Positions 1 through 12,204 of a DNA stretch of 64,000 nt are shown piece by piece; the first letter of the stretch is position 1; every line of letters begins with the position of its first letter. The position numbers and the translations under genes were made by a program. The DNA comes from Dermatemys mawii (Eukaryota > Chordata > Testudines > Dermatemydidae), in the NCBI GenBank assembly GCA_007922305.1, contig ML677358.1:11549343-11613342 (forward strand), read 5' to 3'. The notes under the pieces are model-generated. The model was not told the origin of the DNA. It worked only from the letters and a program-made list of their open reading frames with translations, and did no database searches.

Positions 1-1604
1 AGCCAACCAGCTAAACTACTACTACTTCTCATGTATTCTTGTTCCAAAGAACAGTGATTGATTTTTGCAGATAAGTTAGAAGCATTCTTTTCTTTCTGTT
101 TATGATAAAACTCGGGAAGAAGCTTAGGGAAGGTGAAGCATGATCCCTTATTTATGAATGTTCTACCCCATCACACCACAGTCACAGATCACCATTTGTT
201 ATGGGTATTGCCCCTGGATTGCTGTAGGACATATTGTCATATTTTTCAGGAAGTTTGGAAAATCCACAGGAAAACATGTATTATTTATATTGCTATTATT
301 TAATATTAGCAAACAAAAAATATGGTAAGGACAGTTCAGATGGCAGCAGGACACATCTCATCCATCCATAATATAGGCTGCATTGGATATGAAAAAAATC
401 TGAGCCGAGTCCCAAAGTCTCTTCTAGAACGACAAGTTTCTGTAGTATGTAGTCCAGGAACATTACCCATGAGCTCTGGGCTTCCATACGTTAGTTTGTT
501 GCACCGATAATGCTTATCCTCCCACTTCTTAAGATTGATGTGCAGATTAAATAGTTAATGTCTACAGTGCTTTGGAGATATAAAGCTCTATAAATGTGCA
601 AAGTTGTTATTATTTATTACACCAGAGTTGCTCATGAATTGTGGGCTATATATGCCAGATTGTTGTTGTAGGGTTGCTTATGAGTGCTGAACATTGATTT
701 TTCTTATCTGCCAGTATTGATTTTTGCTTTAGAAGAAAGAGCATTGAATTATTTGATAAAATCTACGCACATAAAAACACAAATTGCATGGACTTATTCA
801 AACAAGTATATTGTAACATAAAAAATTGTCAAATGTTGGGCCTGTCATACCTTGCGCTGTCTTGGTAAAATTACTGTAATTGTCTCTGAATGAAAGCTCT
901 AAATGTGAATAGAATATGGAAAATGATATATTGTGTAGTTTGTAAACTTTCCTACATTGCTCTGTCATTATTATTCTTGCTAATACCTAATCACTCGTGG
1001 TATATTATGCAGCTCAACTTTATAATGAAAGCAAATGCAAGTGCTTACCTACATTCTTTTATGAGAGCCCTACCAATCAAAGAGAATGCTGTCTTTGATG
1101 TCAGACCAGAATACATCACATGATATGTAAAATATCAAAACCGCAGAGAAAAGCTTTATAAAGTATTTTATAAGGGCAAACAATTTAAAAAAATCACAAC
1201 TGTAAGATTAGAAAAAGTAGATACAATTAATCCCAGTTTTAATTGCACTGGTAATAACAGAATACCAATTTAAATTTATTATAAATATTTTTGGATGATG
1301 TTCTGCATTTTCAGATACATTGATTTCAGTTACAACACAGAACACAAAGTGTTCATTTATTATTATGTTTGATTACAAATATTTGTACTGTAAAAAAGAA
1401 AAATAGTATTTTTCAGTTCACCTCAAACAAGTACTGTGGTGCAATCTCATTATTGTGAAAGTGCAACTTACAAATGTAGCATTATTTTTTCATAACTGCA
1501 TTCAAAAACAAAACAATGTAAACCTTTAGAGATTGCAAGTCCACTCAGTCCTACTTCTTGTCCACCCAGTTGCTGAGACAAACAGGTTTTGTTTACATTT
1601 ACAA
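1..1604. other. Unique AT-rich intron with one old SINE-like tail
   Basis: No gene is recognised. The stretch about 566-620 (GCTTTGGAGATATAAAGC followed by TTATTATTTATTA) resembles the 3' tail of ancient amniote SINE/LINE repeats, where an imperfect AAAGCGCTTT-like box precedes a TTATT run. The rest shows nothing specific. Short ORFs at 322-510 and 890-1123 look random. Confidence 0.4.
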
Positions 1605-1610
1605 TTTTCC

Positions 1611-1668
1611 ATACCCCTGAGTGACGTAGTTACGCCAACTTAAGTTGCTAGTATAGCTCAAGCCTGAG
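1611..1668. repeat. Fragment of a DNA-transposon-like repeat (same family as 41219-41277)
   Basis: The sequence around ACCCCTGAGTGACGTAGTTA matches the stretch near 41220 (ACCCCTGAGCAACGTAGCTA) with scattered differences. I recognise it as part of a short reptile TIR element, but no terminus or target duplication can be seen here. Confidence 0.45.
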
Positions 1669-4048
1669 AGAAAGGTGGAAAGAAACTGTAGAACTTGTTG
1701 AAAGGGAAGAAGGTTTGAAATGATGGTTATCCAGAAACTGAGGACTGGTATCTAAGCAGGGTGCTTTACATGAAACTCTAGACCACCTCTGTAACAGAGG
1801 GCACTCTGAAAAATTGTTCAGAGGCAAAAGGTAACTTGTATTAGAAAACAGTTAATATAGTCTATATGAAACAGTCACTTCTTAATACAGAAGTGAAAAG
1901 CCAGAGGTTGCATCTTTATGTTTATTTTCTGTGTAGCTTGTATCTGCTTTTCCTTAGTGCTTCCTTTCTGAATCTGTGATTTTTCTATTAAATATATTTA
2001 TTGATTTTTATCCCAAGCTGGTCTCTGTTGTGCAGACTATTATATGGAATGTGTCCCAAAGTGAACTGAAAACAGGCAGGGGACTGGTTTCACTCTTTTG
2101 GGGGAGATGAACCAAATGGGAAAAGTCTGAGTGCCTGGTAGTTCAGAACTTGGGATGGATGGATTTGGGGAGACTCAGGACTCAGACTCAGGTTGAGCTC
2201 TTGTGCTTGTGGGCAGGCTGCTAGTGTCAGGGATCTGAGCCAAAGACGCACAGAATAAAGACACCCCTGGTTACAGGCAAGTAGTCATCATACCCTTTAC
2301 TGCTCTGGGTAATCCCCAAAACGTCACACCTACCTTTTGGCCATTCCTGTCATTTAGCCTGTAAGTTCTTCAGTGTGGAAAGTCCCTTGCGTGTTGTGGG
2401 CATGAACCAAAATAAATCATAGCAATAAAAAGCTAGTAGAAATGTCTCCTTCTCAGCAACCCTCAGTAAAGGACCTGTTATCCAGGGTAAGAACTGTAAA
2501 AAAGAACAAGCAAGGCTTGATGATATTTAAATAGACAAATGGCTAAAGGAGTGGGTGGAATCCTCTACCTGCATTCCCCTGCACTTGGGGGAAGAGTTCA
2601 GATTGCACGCACATCGTTAACTTTGGCAAGTCTTGACTTTTGAGAGTTTAATCAGCAGCTTTAATGTCCTCCTGCTGTCGTTTTTTGGATCATATCATCG
2701 TTACCATTAATATTTAAAAAAGAAACATCAGACCTCTGAGCCCGTGCACCGGTTTTCAGCACATCCACAGGCCCGAGTTTATAAATTGTCAAAATTAGGC
2801 TCTAGAACCCCCAAGGGTATAGTAGTAGAGGCTCTCCACTTCCTTGTCAGTGCCACCACTATTGACCTTTGACTTTGTCATTTTTCATTTGTTGTTATCC
2901 TCCGCAGCTGGCTGACTTTTCCTGTAGATAGACTGACCTCCCATGGGAACCAGGGTCTGCAGTCTTTACTGGGCTTGCCATGGCTAAGGATATATATCTT
3001 AAATAGAGACTGCTGTGTTTTCAATATGTCAAAAATCTTAACCATAGGATTGCTGCCAACAACACTGTAGTAGTAATTAATATGTTTCTGCATTTTTGCT
3101 GTTTACCTGCATCTGAAATTTGTTGAGTAATCCATTCATTCCGGAATTATTATTTAATGTTTACAAATGACCCTCGCTGCTGTGTAAATTATTCCCTATT
3201 TATACAACAACCTACATACTAGAGTGTCTAAAATTTATTGCTGCGGGGGGTTTCGGTGTAGAGGCCCCAGGACGTGACATGAATGTGTTGAGTAGAACAT
3301 TCTTTTTTAGTGGTAATAGAAGGTATGTTTTTATAAGATTGGGATTTATGTTTACAGGAAGAGAGTTTTATTAAACCCTTTCTTCAATTTACAACATCCC
3401 ACTATATTGGAAAAAGTATTAAATGTTCACCTCTTTAAAATCTGCCTTTGGGTAAATGGTATTACAAATTCCTACTGTAGTGTGTATTGTACACTTAAAA
3501 TATTTTGTATGAAATTTGCAGATTAGCCCTTCAGAAATATTGCATTTCATTTGACACAGATCAGTATGTTGTCATTTTTTACAATGCTGTATCTGTTAGA
3601 CATGAATAGTATTTATGTCACACAATCTGTGTGTGTACATAATTTTAAACCCAATCAAATAGAAATTGATCTTTATTTTGTACAAAATGTTATACTTTTT
3701 ATTCTTATGATACCAAAGATTCACATAGGATTTATCCAGCAGCCCTCTCAATACAGTTAGTGGAAGGTATTTATATTTATGGGCCAAATTGAGATCTAAA
3801 GGGGAAGTGCACCCTTCTGGACTTGAGGGTCATCCTTGCAAAAGGGAGAGCGTCATTCCCTGGATGGGTGGCACTTTCTTTTCCAGAGTTCTGCTGGACA
3901 GAGCTAGTTTAAAATACGGTCCACCAATAGAATCTGCCAAGGAGAGGCTCCGAATCAGCACCTCTCCCTGCCAGGCTGGCCTTGCCCCTCCAGACCTACC
4001 ACTCTGGGGGATGCACCAGCAAGACCCAGGTTGTAGGCAGCTTTAGGG
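1669..4048. other. Unique intronic stretch
   Basis: No gene or clear repeat was recognised. Base composition is moderately AT-rich with a few GC-richer patches (about 2060-2620 and 3780-4040). The ORFs at 2878-3093, 3551-3760 and 3789-4046 show no recognisable domain. Confidence 0.4.
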
Positions 4049-4357
4049 CAGGGGTAGGCAACCTATGGCACGTGTGCTAAAGGTGACATGGGAGCTGATT
4101 TTCAGTGGCACTCACACTGCAAGGGTCCTGGCCACCGGTCTGGGGGGCTCTGCATTTTGATTTAATTTTAAATGAAGCTTCTTAAGCATTTTAAAAACCT
4201 TATTTACTTTACATACCCAATAGTTTAGTTATATATTATAGATCTGTAGAAAGAGACCTTCTAAAAACATTAAACTGTATAACTGGCACATGAAACCTTA
4301 AATTAGAGTGAATAATTGGAGACCCGGCACACCACTCTGAAAGGTTGCCAACCCATG
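4049..4357. mobile_element. hAT-type MITE, copy 1
   Basis: It starts CAGGGGTAGGCAACCTATGG and ends AGGTTGCCAACCCATG, imperfect inverted termini of hAT type. The body is nearly the same as copies at 6703-7009 and 57421-57705 (shared GAGACCTTCTAAAAA and TTAATTTTAAATGAAGCTTC). The 3' terminus is mutated (CCCATG for CCCCTG). Unlike the other two copies, no 8-bp target duplication is evident: CTTTAGGG before, TAGATTGC after. Confidence 0.85.
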
Positions 4358-4609
4358 TAGATTGCACCATTGTAACCCTTATCCAGATAGATTTCCCACC
4401 GTCAGGTAGCCCCTGTGGCATGCATCTGGCTATTAGCAGAAGTTTTAGCACCACTGAAGTCCCTGGAGAATTCACCTGGTCTGAAATTGCCCCCTTTGGA
4501 GTTATGTAGCTAAATCCACTGGAGCTTTTTTAGATAACTTGGGGAGAAGTTAAAGAAGTTGATGATAAAAAGGAAGAAGTATTTTTTTTATTTGATGCAA
4601 GTTGTTATC

Positions 4610-4900
4610 AAATTTAATGTTCAGTCTGTTGCTTCCTACTGCTTTAATTTTTCAATTTCCATCATTCTCTTTTTTCATTAATAAGCCTGCGATTGCATGC
4701 TTAGCTGTCTGCCAGAACTCAACAAGAGCTCAACCTACTGATTTTCAGTTTAGTTATTTTATATCAGATTAATTCGACCAATGAACCATGAATGACATCA
4801 TTTATGGACATCAGCCACATAATCTGTTTCAAGCTCTGAACATAGGGATTAATAATGCTGGTCTGAAATTAACCCAAAACATTTTGCTTCTTTAAATATG
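4610..4900. promoter_or_regulatory. Candidate conserved non-coding element (speculative)
   Basis: A repeat-free AT-rich block with clustered motif-like words: ATGACATCATTTATGG (CRE/AP-1-like next to a homeodomain-like site), several ATTA cores and GCATGC. This composition is typical of conserved intronic enhancers, but conservation cannot be judged from one sequence. Confidence 0.2.
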
Positions 4901-5290
4901 TCTGTTCATGTAGCAAGGCTGGGTCTCCATTGTTAACCTTGTAGGGGAATATTTCCTGTTCATACCTTCTTACCTACTCTATAACCTATCTAACTCATAC
5001 TGATGACTGGGAGACTAACTGCAAATGACTCACTTGTGAAAACTAGCAAGTGAGAGAACAAAATTTGGTGGCAAGGTGCCATGTTCTAAAGGGTTTGGAT
5101 TGTGCCTATCTGCCTTTCTCACTGGGAACCACTGTCAAAGTCAAGGCCAGGTGCTCACGTTGAGAGTCACAAGGCCAAATCCTGAGAAATACTGAGCATC
5201 TGCAGCTGACATTGGAACTGATGAGTTACATGTACTCAGCCCTGTACCTGTCAAGATTTAGCTCCCTAGATTCCATGATCTGGCCTCCGG

Positions 5291-5483
5291 CAGGGATCAA
5301 CAACCTTGGCACACGGCCCCGCAATGTAAGTACCTTTGGTGGGCCCGGCCGGTTTGTTTACCTGCTGTGTCCGCAGGTTCAGCCAATCGCGGCTCCCACT
5401 AGCCGTGGTTCACGGTTCTGGTCCAATGGGGGCTGCGGAAAGCAGCGGCCAGCTTCCTGCAGCCCCCATTGCAACCACTCTAA
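5291..5483. mobile_element. Truncated GC-rich hAT element
   Basis: It begins CAGGGATCAACAACCTTGGC, like a degenerate hAT terminus. It continues into a GC-rich module (CGGTTTGTTTACCTGC, then a section around CCAATGGGGGCTGCGG) that I recognise as common inside reptile hAT elements. Homology stops near 5483 with no second terminus. Confidence 0.7.
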
Positions 5484-5974
5484 TTAGGTACAGTATTTAA
5501 AAATATGAAATTTTTACCCTGAATCTCCCTTAGTTTTTGGATTAGTTTTTAGTCAGTAGTAATTTCTGTATAGTCCTTGAAGTCTGTGTGGTTAATTTGA
5601 CCATGTTGAATGCACAAATAAGGCCCCCTAGTTATCTTTTAGATTTACATGTAATTTAAGAAAGTTAGAGGAGTCAGATACAGAGCTTAGAATGGAAACC
5701 ATTTTTCAACTTTGATTATTGCGTTAATACCGTAGTATAGCACTTCCTGTCATTTCAGTGGCAGCATGAACTCCATCCAGTATTGTGACTTTCCAATGTA
5801 CTGACCGAGAGGCAAGGAAAATCTGACCTACTTGTTCAGTGTATCAGCTCCTTGTGTTGATAGTATGACAAAGTCATGTTATGCTAGGGGCACACAAACC
5901 ATTGATAGTATATAGCTGCCCCAAAAATATTTCAGTTACAAGTTGGGTTGTTAAAGGTTATAGTGTTGACATAA

Positions 5975-7398
5975 CAGACTTCACTGAGATGTTTGACTTG
6001 GTGCCACCTGAAATTTTGATTAAGAAAAAATAAAATTAACATCACACATTAAATGGATTAAAAGCTGGCTAAGTGATGGGTCTCAAAATGAAATTGTAAA
6101 TAGACAATCATCTTCAAACTGATAGGTTTCTAGCGAGGTACTGCTGGGATCTGTTGTTGGCCCTACACTATTTAATATTTGTATTAATGACTTGGAAGAA
6201 AGCATAAAATCATCACTGATAAAATTTGCAGATGGCTCTAAAAATGGGGGAGTGGTCAATAATGAAGAGGACAGGTGATACAGAGTGCTCTAGATTGCTT
6301 GGTAAACAGACAGGGCACAAGCAAACAATGAGTTTTACTTTGGGAACATGGAAATGTATACACCTAGAGTAGGCTGTACTTACAGGATGGGGGCCTCTGT
6401 CCTGAGAAAAAGTGACTGAAACAGATTTGGGGGTTTTGTTGGATAGTCAGCTGAGCATGAGCGCCCATTACAAAGCTGTGGCCAACAGGGCTAATGCAAT
6501 GCTTGGATGCATAAATGGGAATCTCGAGTAGGAGCAGGGAGGTATCTTACCTCTGTATTTGGCACTGGTGCAAAAACTGCAGGAATACTGTGTCCAGTTC
6601 TGGTATCCACAATTCAAGATGGATGTTGAAAAATTAGAGGGTGTTCAGTGTTCAGTGAAGCGCCAGAAGAATGATTAAAGGATTAGAAAGCATGCCTTAT
6701 AGCAGGGGTAGGCAACCTATGGCCCGGGTGCCAAAGGCGGCACGCAAGCTGATTTTCCATGGCACTCACACTGCCTAGGTCCTGGCCACTGGTCCAGGGA
6801 GCTCTGCATTTTAATTTAATTTTAAATTAAGCTTCTTAAACATTTAAAAAATCTTATTTACTTTACATACAACAATAGTTTAGTTCTATATTACAGACAT
6901 AGAAAGAGACCTTCTAAAAACGTTAAAATGTATTACTGGCACACGGAACCTTAAATTAGAGTGAATAAATAGACTCGGCACACCGTGTCCAAAAGGTTGC
7001 TGACCCCTGCCTTATAGGGACAGACTCAAATAGCTCCATCTATTTATCTTAACAAAGAGAAGATTAAGGGGTGACTTGAATACAAATAAGTATCTACATG
7101 GGGAACAAATATTTGAGAAGGGGCTTTTTAATCTGGCAGAGAAAAGTCTTATACAGTCCAGTGGCTGGACGTTGAAGCTAAACAAATTCAGACTGGAGAT
7201 AAGGAATACATTTTTAACATACAGTTTAGCAAGGGTCATGGTGGATTCTCCATCACTGAACCTTTTAAAATCAAGCTTGTATGTTTTTCTGAAAGATCTG
7301 CTCTAGGAATTATGAAGTTCTATGGCCTTTGTTATACAGGACATCAGACTAGAGGATCACAAGGGTCTCTTCTGGTCTTGGAATCTATCAGTCTATGT
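5975..7398 (+). mobile_element. CR1 LINE, 5'-truncated, 3' end of the RT ORF plus tail
   Basis: CR1 non-LTR retrotransposons encode an endonuclease and a reverse transcriptase. Here the RT part reads, with breaks, as GPTLFNICINDLEE and then KFADG (about 6222-6236). The usual FADD/YADD catalytic box has lost its second Asp. Frameshifts and stops are frequent. The 3' end carries the typical CR1 end (GGTCTCTTCTGGTCTTGGAA) and a degenerate ATCTATC/AGTCTATG tail near 7380-7398. The 5' end is truncated near 5975. A hAT MITE interrupts it at 6703-7009. The copy is dead. Confidence 0.93.
6703..7009. mobile_element. hAT-type MITE, copy 2, nested in CR1
   Basis: Termini are CAGGGGTAGGCAACCTATGG and AGGTTGCTGACCCCTG. 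It is flanked by a perfect 8-bp target duplication CCTTATAG (6695-6702 and 7010-7017), the hallmark of hAT transposition. The flanking CR1 reads continuously across the insertion once one duplication is removed. At about 307 bp it is non-autonomous. Confidence 0.95.
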
Positions 7399-8967
7399 AT
7401 GTTCAATTACAAATTTATAAGTAGGTAAAATGACACATTATTTTCTTCCGTGACCATCTCAAGACACTGAATATGTCTGTGTTCTTGGGGAAGTAGGAAA
7501 GTTGTTGTGTATTTTGGAGCTGTTCTCTGTTGCTTTCATTGTATCAAACTGAAATAGCACTGCTGCTTTCATAGTTTTAGTTTGTTTTAAAACATTTGAA
7601 ACAGAATTGAAATGAATGGAGTGATGGTAAAAGGTACTGGATTGCCAGTCCTGGAAAATGAAGTCCTCTGTTTGGGTCTGAATTGACTTCTTCTGAAGCT
7701 TGTGGCAACAATTCCTAGTTTTCTTCTGATTGTTCTCTCTCTTTTTCCAGTGTGATAGCACTGTAATATCAGGGCATCAATGGGAATAGGATCAGGGTCT
7801 TTTTCCCGAGAACCTGGGCAGTAACAGTGAAAGCTTGCCTAGAGCTTCATAGAAGCTAAGATTTTTCTAGAGCAATCCTTTGCACACTAAGCAATAGGTA
7901 ATTTCTCTTTGTTCATTTTGGTGTTTTCACAGAAGAAAGCAAATGCTTAAAAAATAAGTCTACTGTGGCCATAGAACCTACAAAAAATGCCCTAGAATCT
8001 TGTGAATTGTTGGTGACGTGGCCACTCTAGGCACTGCGAGTTTGGGGGGTTTTTGGCTGTACCGTATGTTGTCTCTTGCAGCAAAATTTACAGTCCTCCA
8101 AATAAATACTATCTGACAGTTCCTCTAACAGTCCCTGTATTTAAATCCTACCCAACCTGCTTAGAAGATACAGACTTTGAAAGGCTATGTTTGTGTCCCC
8201 TTATTGAGGGCTTGAGTTATTTCAGAGGTTGTAGTCAATGTGACCCTATACAATTTGACATAATTTTAAAATAAAAGCCAACTTTTTCAGCTTGAGGCTA
8301 GTTACAGCTATGTATAATTTTACACTGATACTACCTGATCAAATATATATATACATACACACACACACACACGCCTGGATTGCTTTATTGTGCAGTAGAT
8401 TGGAATCCCAATGATTTCTGACTATACAGTTATTTTATGTTCTGTTTATTTTGGAAATTGATATTTATGTTTGTGTTACTCATACACTGGCACTCAAGAT
8501 ATTAGTCTCTTTAGATCTCTCTCATTCTTTGCTGGAGTACTGTAATATGGAGTGATGGTAGACTCCAAACAGTCATGATTGGGACTATGGTAGCTTTCAA
8601 CTGAAAACCGACTTTTGACCTAAACTGCACCAATCTTCTATAAATTTTGGGGGGATGACCCTCTGCCAGATAGGACTATTTTTTGAAAGGTTAGTAGATG
8701 GCATTTGAACAATCAGAGTTATTGCATTTTTGCAAAATTGTTCTAAGAAAACAGGGACATCATCCTTAACAGAACTGCTTAGTAGGTCCTTTGCACCTTA
8801 AGCTTTAGCATGTTAAACTGAGAGTTAGTATAAGGCTCCCGTTTCTGTCTTAAAGTAATATTTAAGCTGTAATTGCAGGTGAATTGACCTAAGAACTGGA
8901 TGAAATGTGGCAATTTTAAATTGCTGCTTCCTGCCCTTTAGACAGCAATTTGTGGGACTCTGGGTAT
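7399..8967. other. Unique intronic stretch with a short microsatellite
   Basis: No gene is recognised. The antisense ORF at 7459-7761 (100 codons) has no recognisable domain. An AT/CA microsatellite at 8344-8372 is the only clear feature. Confidence 0.4.
8344..8372. repeat. (AT)n(CA)n microsatellite
   Basis: ATATATATATACATAC leads into an uninterrupted CA run of about 8 units. Confidence 0.9.
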
Positions 8968-9583
8968 TGTGACAAAGTTCCAAGTCTGTATTCTTGGGTC
9001 CTGCGCTTCCTGGCAGATTTAGGGGCCTCAGAAACTCATCTAGGCCCCAGAGTGACCTCCCTTTCTCAGTAACTAACTAGGGGGTCAGAAATGGGGAAGC
9101 CCGGGCCCGCCCTCTACTCTGGACTCCAGCCTAGGGACGCTAATAGTATCAGCTAAGATGGCTGACCTTTTAGCCACAAAACACAATACAGTTCCCTGGG
9201 CTACTTCCCCAAAGCAATCTCCGCTTCTTCAAACTCCACTTCACCCTTACCTCAGGGCCTCCTTCCTTTCATATGATATGTTGTCTACCACTCAGTCTCA
9301 CCAACAGCACAACTTCCTTCCACAGCTCCTGACATCCACACCCACCTGACTAACTGGGAGGGTTTTTAACTGGTTTCAGCCAGCCCCTGATTGGCGTCAG
9401 GTGTCCCAATCAGGCTAGCTATTTCTGCTGCTTTCTAGAAGCTTCTTAGTTGTTTCCAGGTGTCTTGATTGGCCTGGAGTAGCCTTTGTTTGGCTATCCA
9501 GGGCACAGGGACCTGCACATCGTGAGGCTGATATACCTGCCTTCCAGCACTCTCTTATACCCTTCTGGACTGACTCCATCACA
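8968..9583. mobile_element. Solo LTR
   Basis: The 616-bp block starts TGTGACAAAGTTCC and ends GACTCCATCACA, giving TG...CA ends with a short inverted repeat TGTGA/TCACA. It is flanked by a 4-bp direct repeat GTAT (8964-8967 and 9584-9587). There is no internal retroviral or retrotransposon coding region, so this is the product of LTR-LTR recombination. I recognise the start and the CCCGGGCCCGCCCTCTACTC stretch as a common turtle LTR, but cannot say whether it is ERV- or Gypsy-class. Confidence 0.85.
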
Positions 9584-9587
9584 GTAT

Positions 9588-10679
9588 TTTAAACTAAAAA
9601 GGCATTGTGAATTTCAAGGGATAATTTGACCCACTCTCTGTTGTTAAACTAATGTTGGAGTATTATTTCCACTTCGGTTTTTCCATAGAAAATTAGCAGG
9701 AAATTGTCACTGAGCCACAAAGCCATGCTCAAAAGGCAGGGCTCATGGGGAATAAGAAAAAAGGTCTGAATAGCCTAGGAAGAAAAAATAGGTTAGAAAC
9801 AATTAATTGAACAAATACAATCACAATAGAGGAGAGAGACACATTACCTTTACCCTGTAATTTCTCCAGCCCTTCTCCACTGGATTGTGTTTCATAATGA
9901 AAGCATATGTTGCATAAAGCTAAAAAAGGTGGGATTTTTAAGAATTCTTTCCAATAAAACTGCTTCTCAATTGGGAGTATGCAGAGGTCTTCCAGGGGGT
10001 ATATCAACTCATCTAGGTATTTGCCTAGTTTTACAACAGTCTACATAAAAAGCAATAGTGAAGTCAGTACAAAGTAAAATTTCATGCAGACAATATCTTG
10101 TTTATACTGTTCTATATACTATACACTGAAAAGTAAGTGCAGAATGTATATTCCAATTGGCTTATTTTATAATTATATGGTAAAAATGATAAAGTAATTA
10201 AGTGTTCGGTAATACTGTGCTGTGACACTTTTGTATTTTTAGGTCTCATTTTGTAAGCAAGTAGTTTCTAAGTGAGGTGAAATTTGCGGGGGAAACACAA
10301 GACAAATCAGATTCCTGGAAGGGGCACAGTAGTCTGGAAAGGTTGAGAGCGCTGCAATAAAAGACTGACATTCCAACAGCAGTAAGTCATGCCAGGGTAT
10401 GCATTAGTAGGCTGCTGGTGAACTTCTCGGATGGCTGCCTGCCTTATGTCTCACAAACCACCCATGGTGTGCACCAATAGCCTACGAATGCCTCTTCTGT
10501 TATGGCTTATTGCTGTGCTGTATTGTATTTATGCAGATACTAAAAAGAAAATTAACTTTTTATTACCCGGAATCATACTTTATAATAGCTAGCATGAAAG
10601 GATAATGTCTAGTCATGATAGTTTTGTTCCAGTAACCCTGTCATAGCTTTATTACCATAATAGCTATATGAAAATGTTA
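9588..10679. other. Unique intronic stretch
   Basis: No gene or clear repeat is recognised. The antisense ORF at 9729-10007 lacks any recognisable domain. Confidence 0.4.
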
Positions 10680-10880
10680 ATTAATACATTATGTATCTAG
10701 AATGACAGCTAAGAATGCTGGCTTGTTAATTTACCTGACCTCCATCTTCCAGCTTTTGATTCCTGCTCAGCCTGTCTTCTTTCATTAAACAAAACAAAAA
10801 TTCCTAATTAGTTGACTGTTGTCAGCAGTTAACATCAACTACAGAGAACTAATTAGCTTTGGTGGTAAAGCAGAAGGTTA
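10680..10880. promoter_or_regulatory. Candidate conserved regulatory element with paired CTAATTAG sites (speculative)
   Basis: Two identical palindromic homeodomain-type sites CTAATTAG lie at 10804-10811 and 10849-10856, 45 bp apart, with further TTAATT and TTAAC words around. Nothing repeat-like was recognised. Function is inferred from motif content only. Confidence 0.25.
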
Positions 10881-10967
10881 AAGTCTTTGTTTTATTCTCT
10901 TCCCCCCTCACTCCCACACACGTAGCCACTTTTATTTTCCCAAATGTGGCAAGAAGTAGAGCCACTG

Positions 10968-11075
10968 CGGATACTTAGAGACATAGGAAATTACTTGTGC
11001 CTCATCAGACCCATGCCTCCAGTCTAGTAGCCTTCTCTGACCTGTCCAGACCCAGATGCATCAGAGGAAGGCTCA
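10968..11075 (-). mobile_element. CR1-related 3' fragment
   Basis: Degenerate words such as CAGATGCATCAGAGGAAGG and CATCAGACCC match the 3' part of a reptile CR1-like repeat also present at 48104-48360. The A-rich tail side is at the left, giving minus orientation. Confidence 0.55.
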
Positions 11076-11264
11076 TGAAACACCATATTTTCTGTAGTCC
11101 ACTCCTTATGCCATCCTAACACTTTAGTTGCTTTTTTGCTTGGCACATTGGACAGAGAGGGGGTTCTTGCCTCAGTGGTGAGTTAGTTAGCATGTAGAAA
11201 TAATTCAAATTAGTCTTTCCAGTGTGCATTACGTTACTCAATATTGATTTTTTTCTGCTCTTGG

Positions 11265-11340
11265 ACAGTGGAAGGGGAAGAACCAGGGATGCTGGAGATA
11301 ATGGCAACACGGAAGAAGAAGAGGAAATAGTCAAATGGGG
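11265..11340. repeat. Short dispersed duplication, copy A
   Basis: The stretch around GGATGCTGGAGATAATGGC, followed by an A/G-rich run and TCAAATGGGGT, is repeated at 12544-12625 with a handful of substitutions. The two lie in direct orientation about 1.28 kb apart. Confidence 0.8.
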
Positions 11341-11494
11341 TGAAACTCAAAGGAGGGAAGGGTTGGTTTGGACATTGCGGGGGAGAGCCCAACTCTGCAC
11401 AGGAGCTCTTCCTCTGTATTACAGGATTGTATAGTTTTTCTTTGTTGACTTTAATTAAATCATCTGAGCTATCCAAGGTAAAAAGAAATATTTA

Positions 11495-11520
11495 AGATAT
11501 AGATATAGATATATATATAG
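11495..11520. repeat. (ATAG)n/(AT)n microsatellite
   Basis: Three AGATAT units run into ATATATATAG. Confidence 0.85.
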
Positions 11521-12204
11521 GTACAAATCTTGTTAATTTTTAGGCTATGTTACATTATATCTAAATATATCAGTGAGACGGTCTCCCACTCCTTTTTCAC
11601 AAAATAAAACATGCCAGTGGAGAAGGTGCTATAAAATGCTGACACTTTCAAAAGTGTAAATATATGGAGATGTTGCATATTAATGGCAATTCGAGCCTCC
11701 ATAGTTAGGGTGACATCTGGAGCAACATATTTGAAGAATACGGAAAGGATGGTGCATAAAGCAGGGTTTGCCAGGCTTTGTGATTCAAGGTCACATAAAA
11801 ACGGTTTTTAATGGATGGGCAGAAATAGATCAGGAAATTTCTTTCCTGTGATTTGTGCGTGAGTGCATATACAATTATTGGAATATTTGGAGCTGATGTT
11901 AAAAATAATATTCATATTCAAGTTTCCCTAAATATGTGTTTCAGCACTCACTGTGCATAGACTGGACAATCTGGATTCATTTAGTGCCACAAGTTAATGT
12001 AATTTTGGAAATCCCATCTGTTGGTTTGGGTCTTTCCCAAGGCTCAAGTCACCGTTCATTAAGAAACAGCCTGATATGAGATGGTTAATGGTCTTGAGGT
12101 CTCAAAGCTGAGAATGGCATAGACATTAGTGGCTCAACTCTAGTATCACTGAATATGTTGAGAAGCTCAGGCACTGAAGTCTACTCTGAAGTCATCGGAG
12201 AAGG

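Noticed and set aside
5210..5490. CpG-rich patch as a possible promoter
   Set aside because: The GC-rich sequence matches the interior of reptile hAT elements and begins at a hAT-type terminus.
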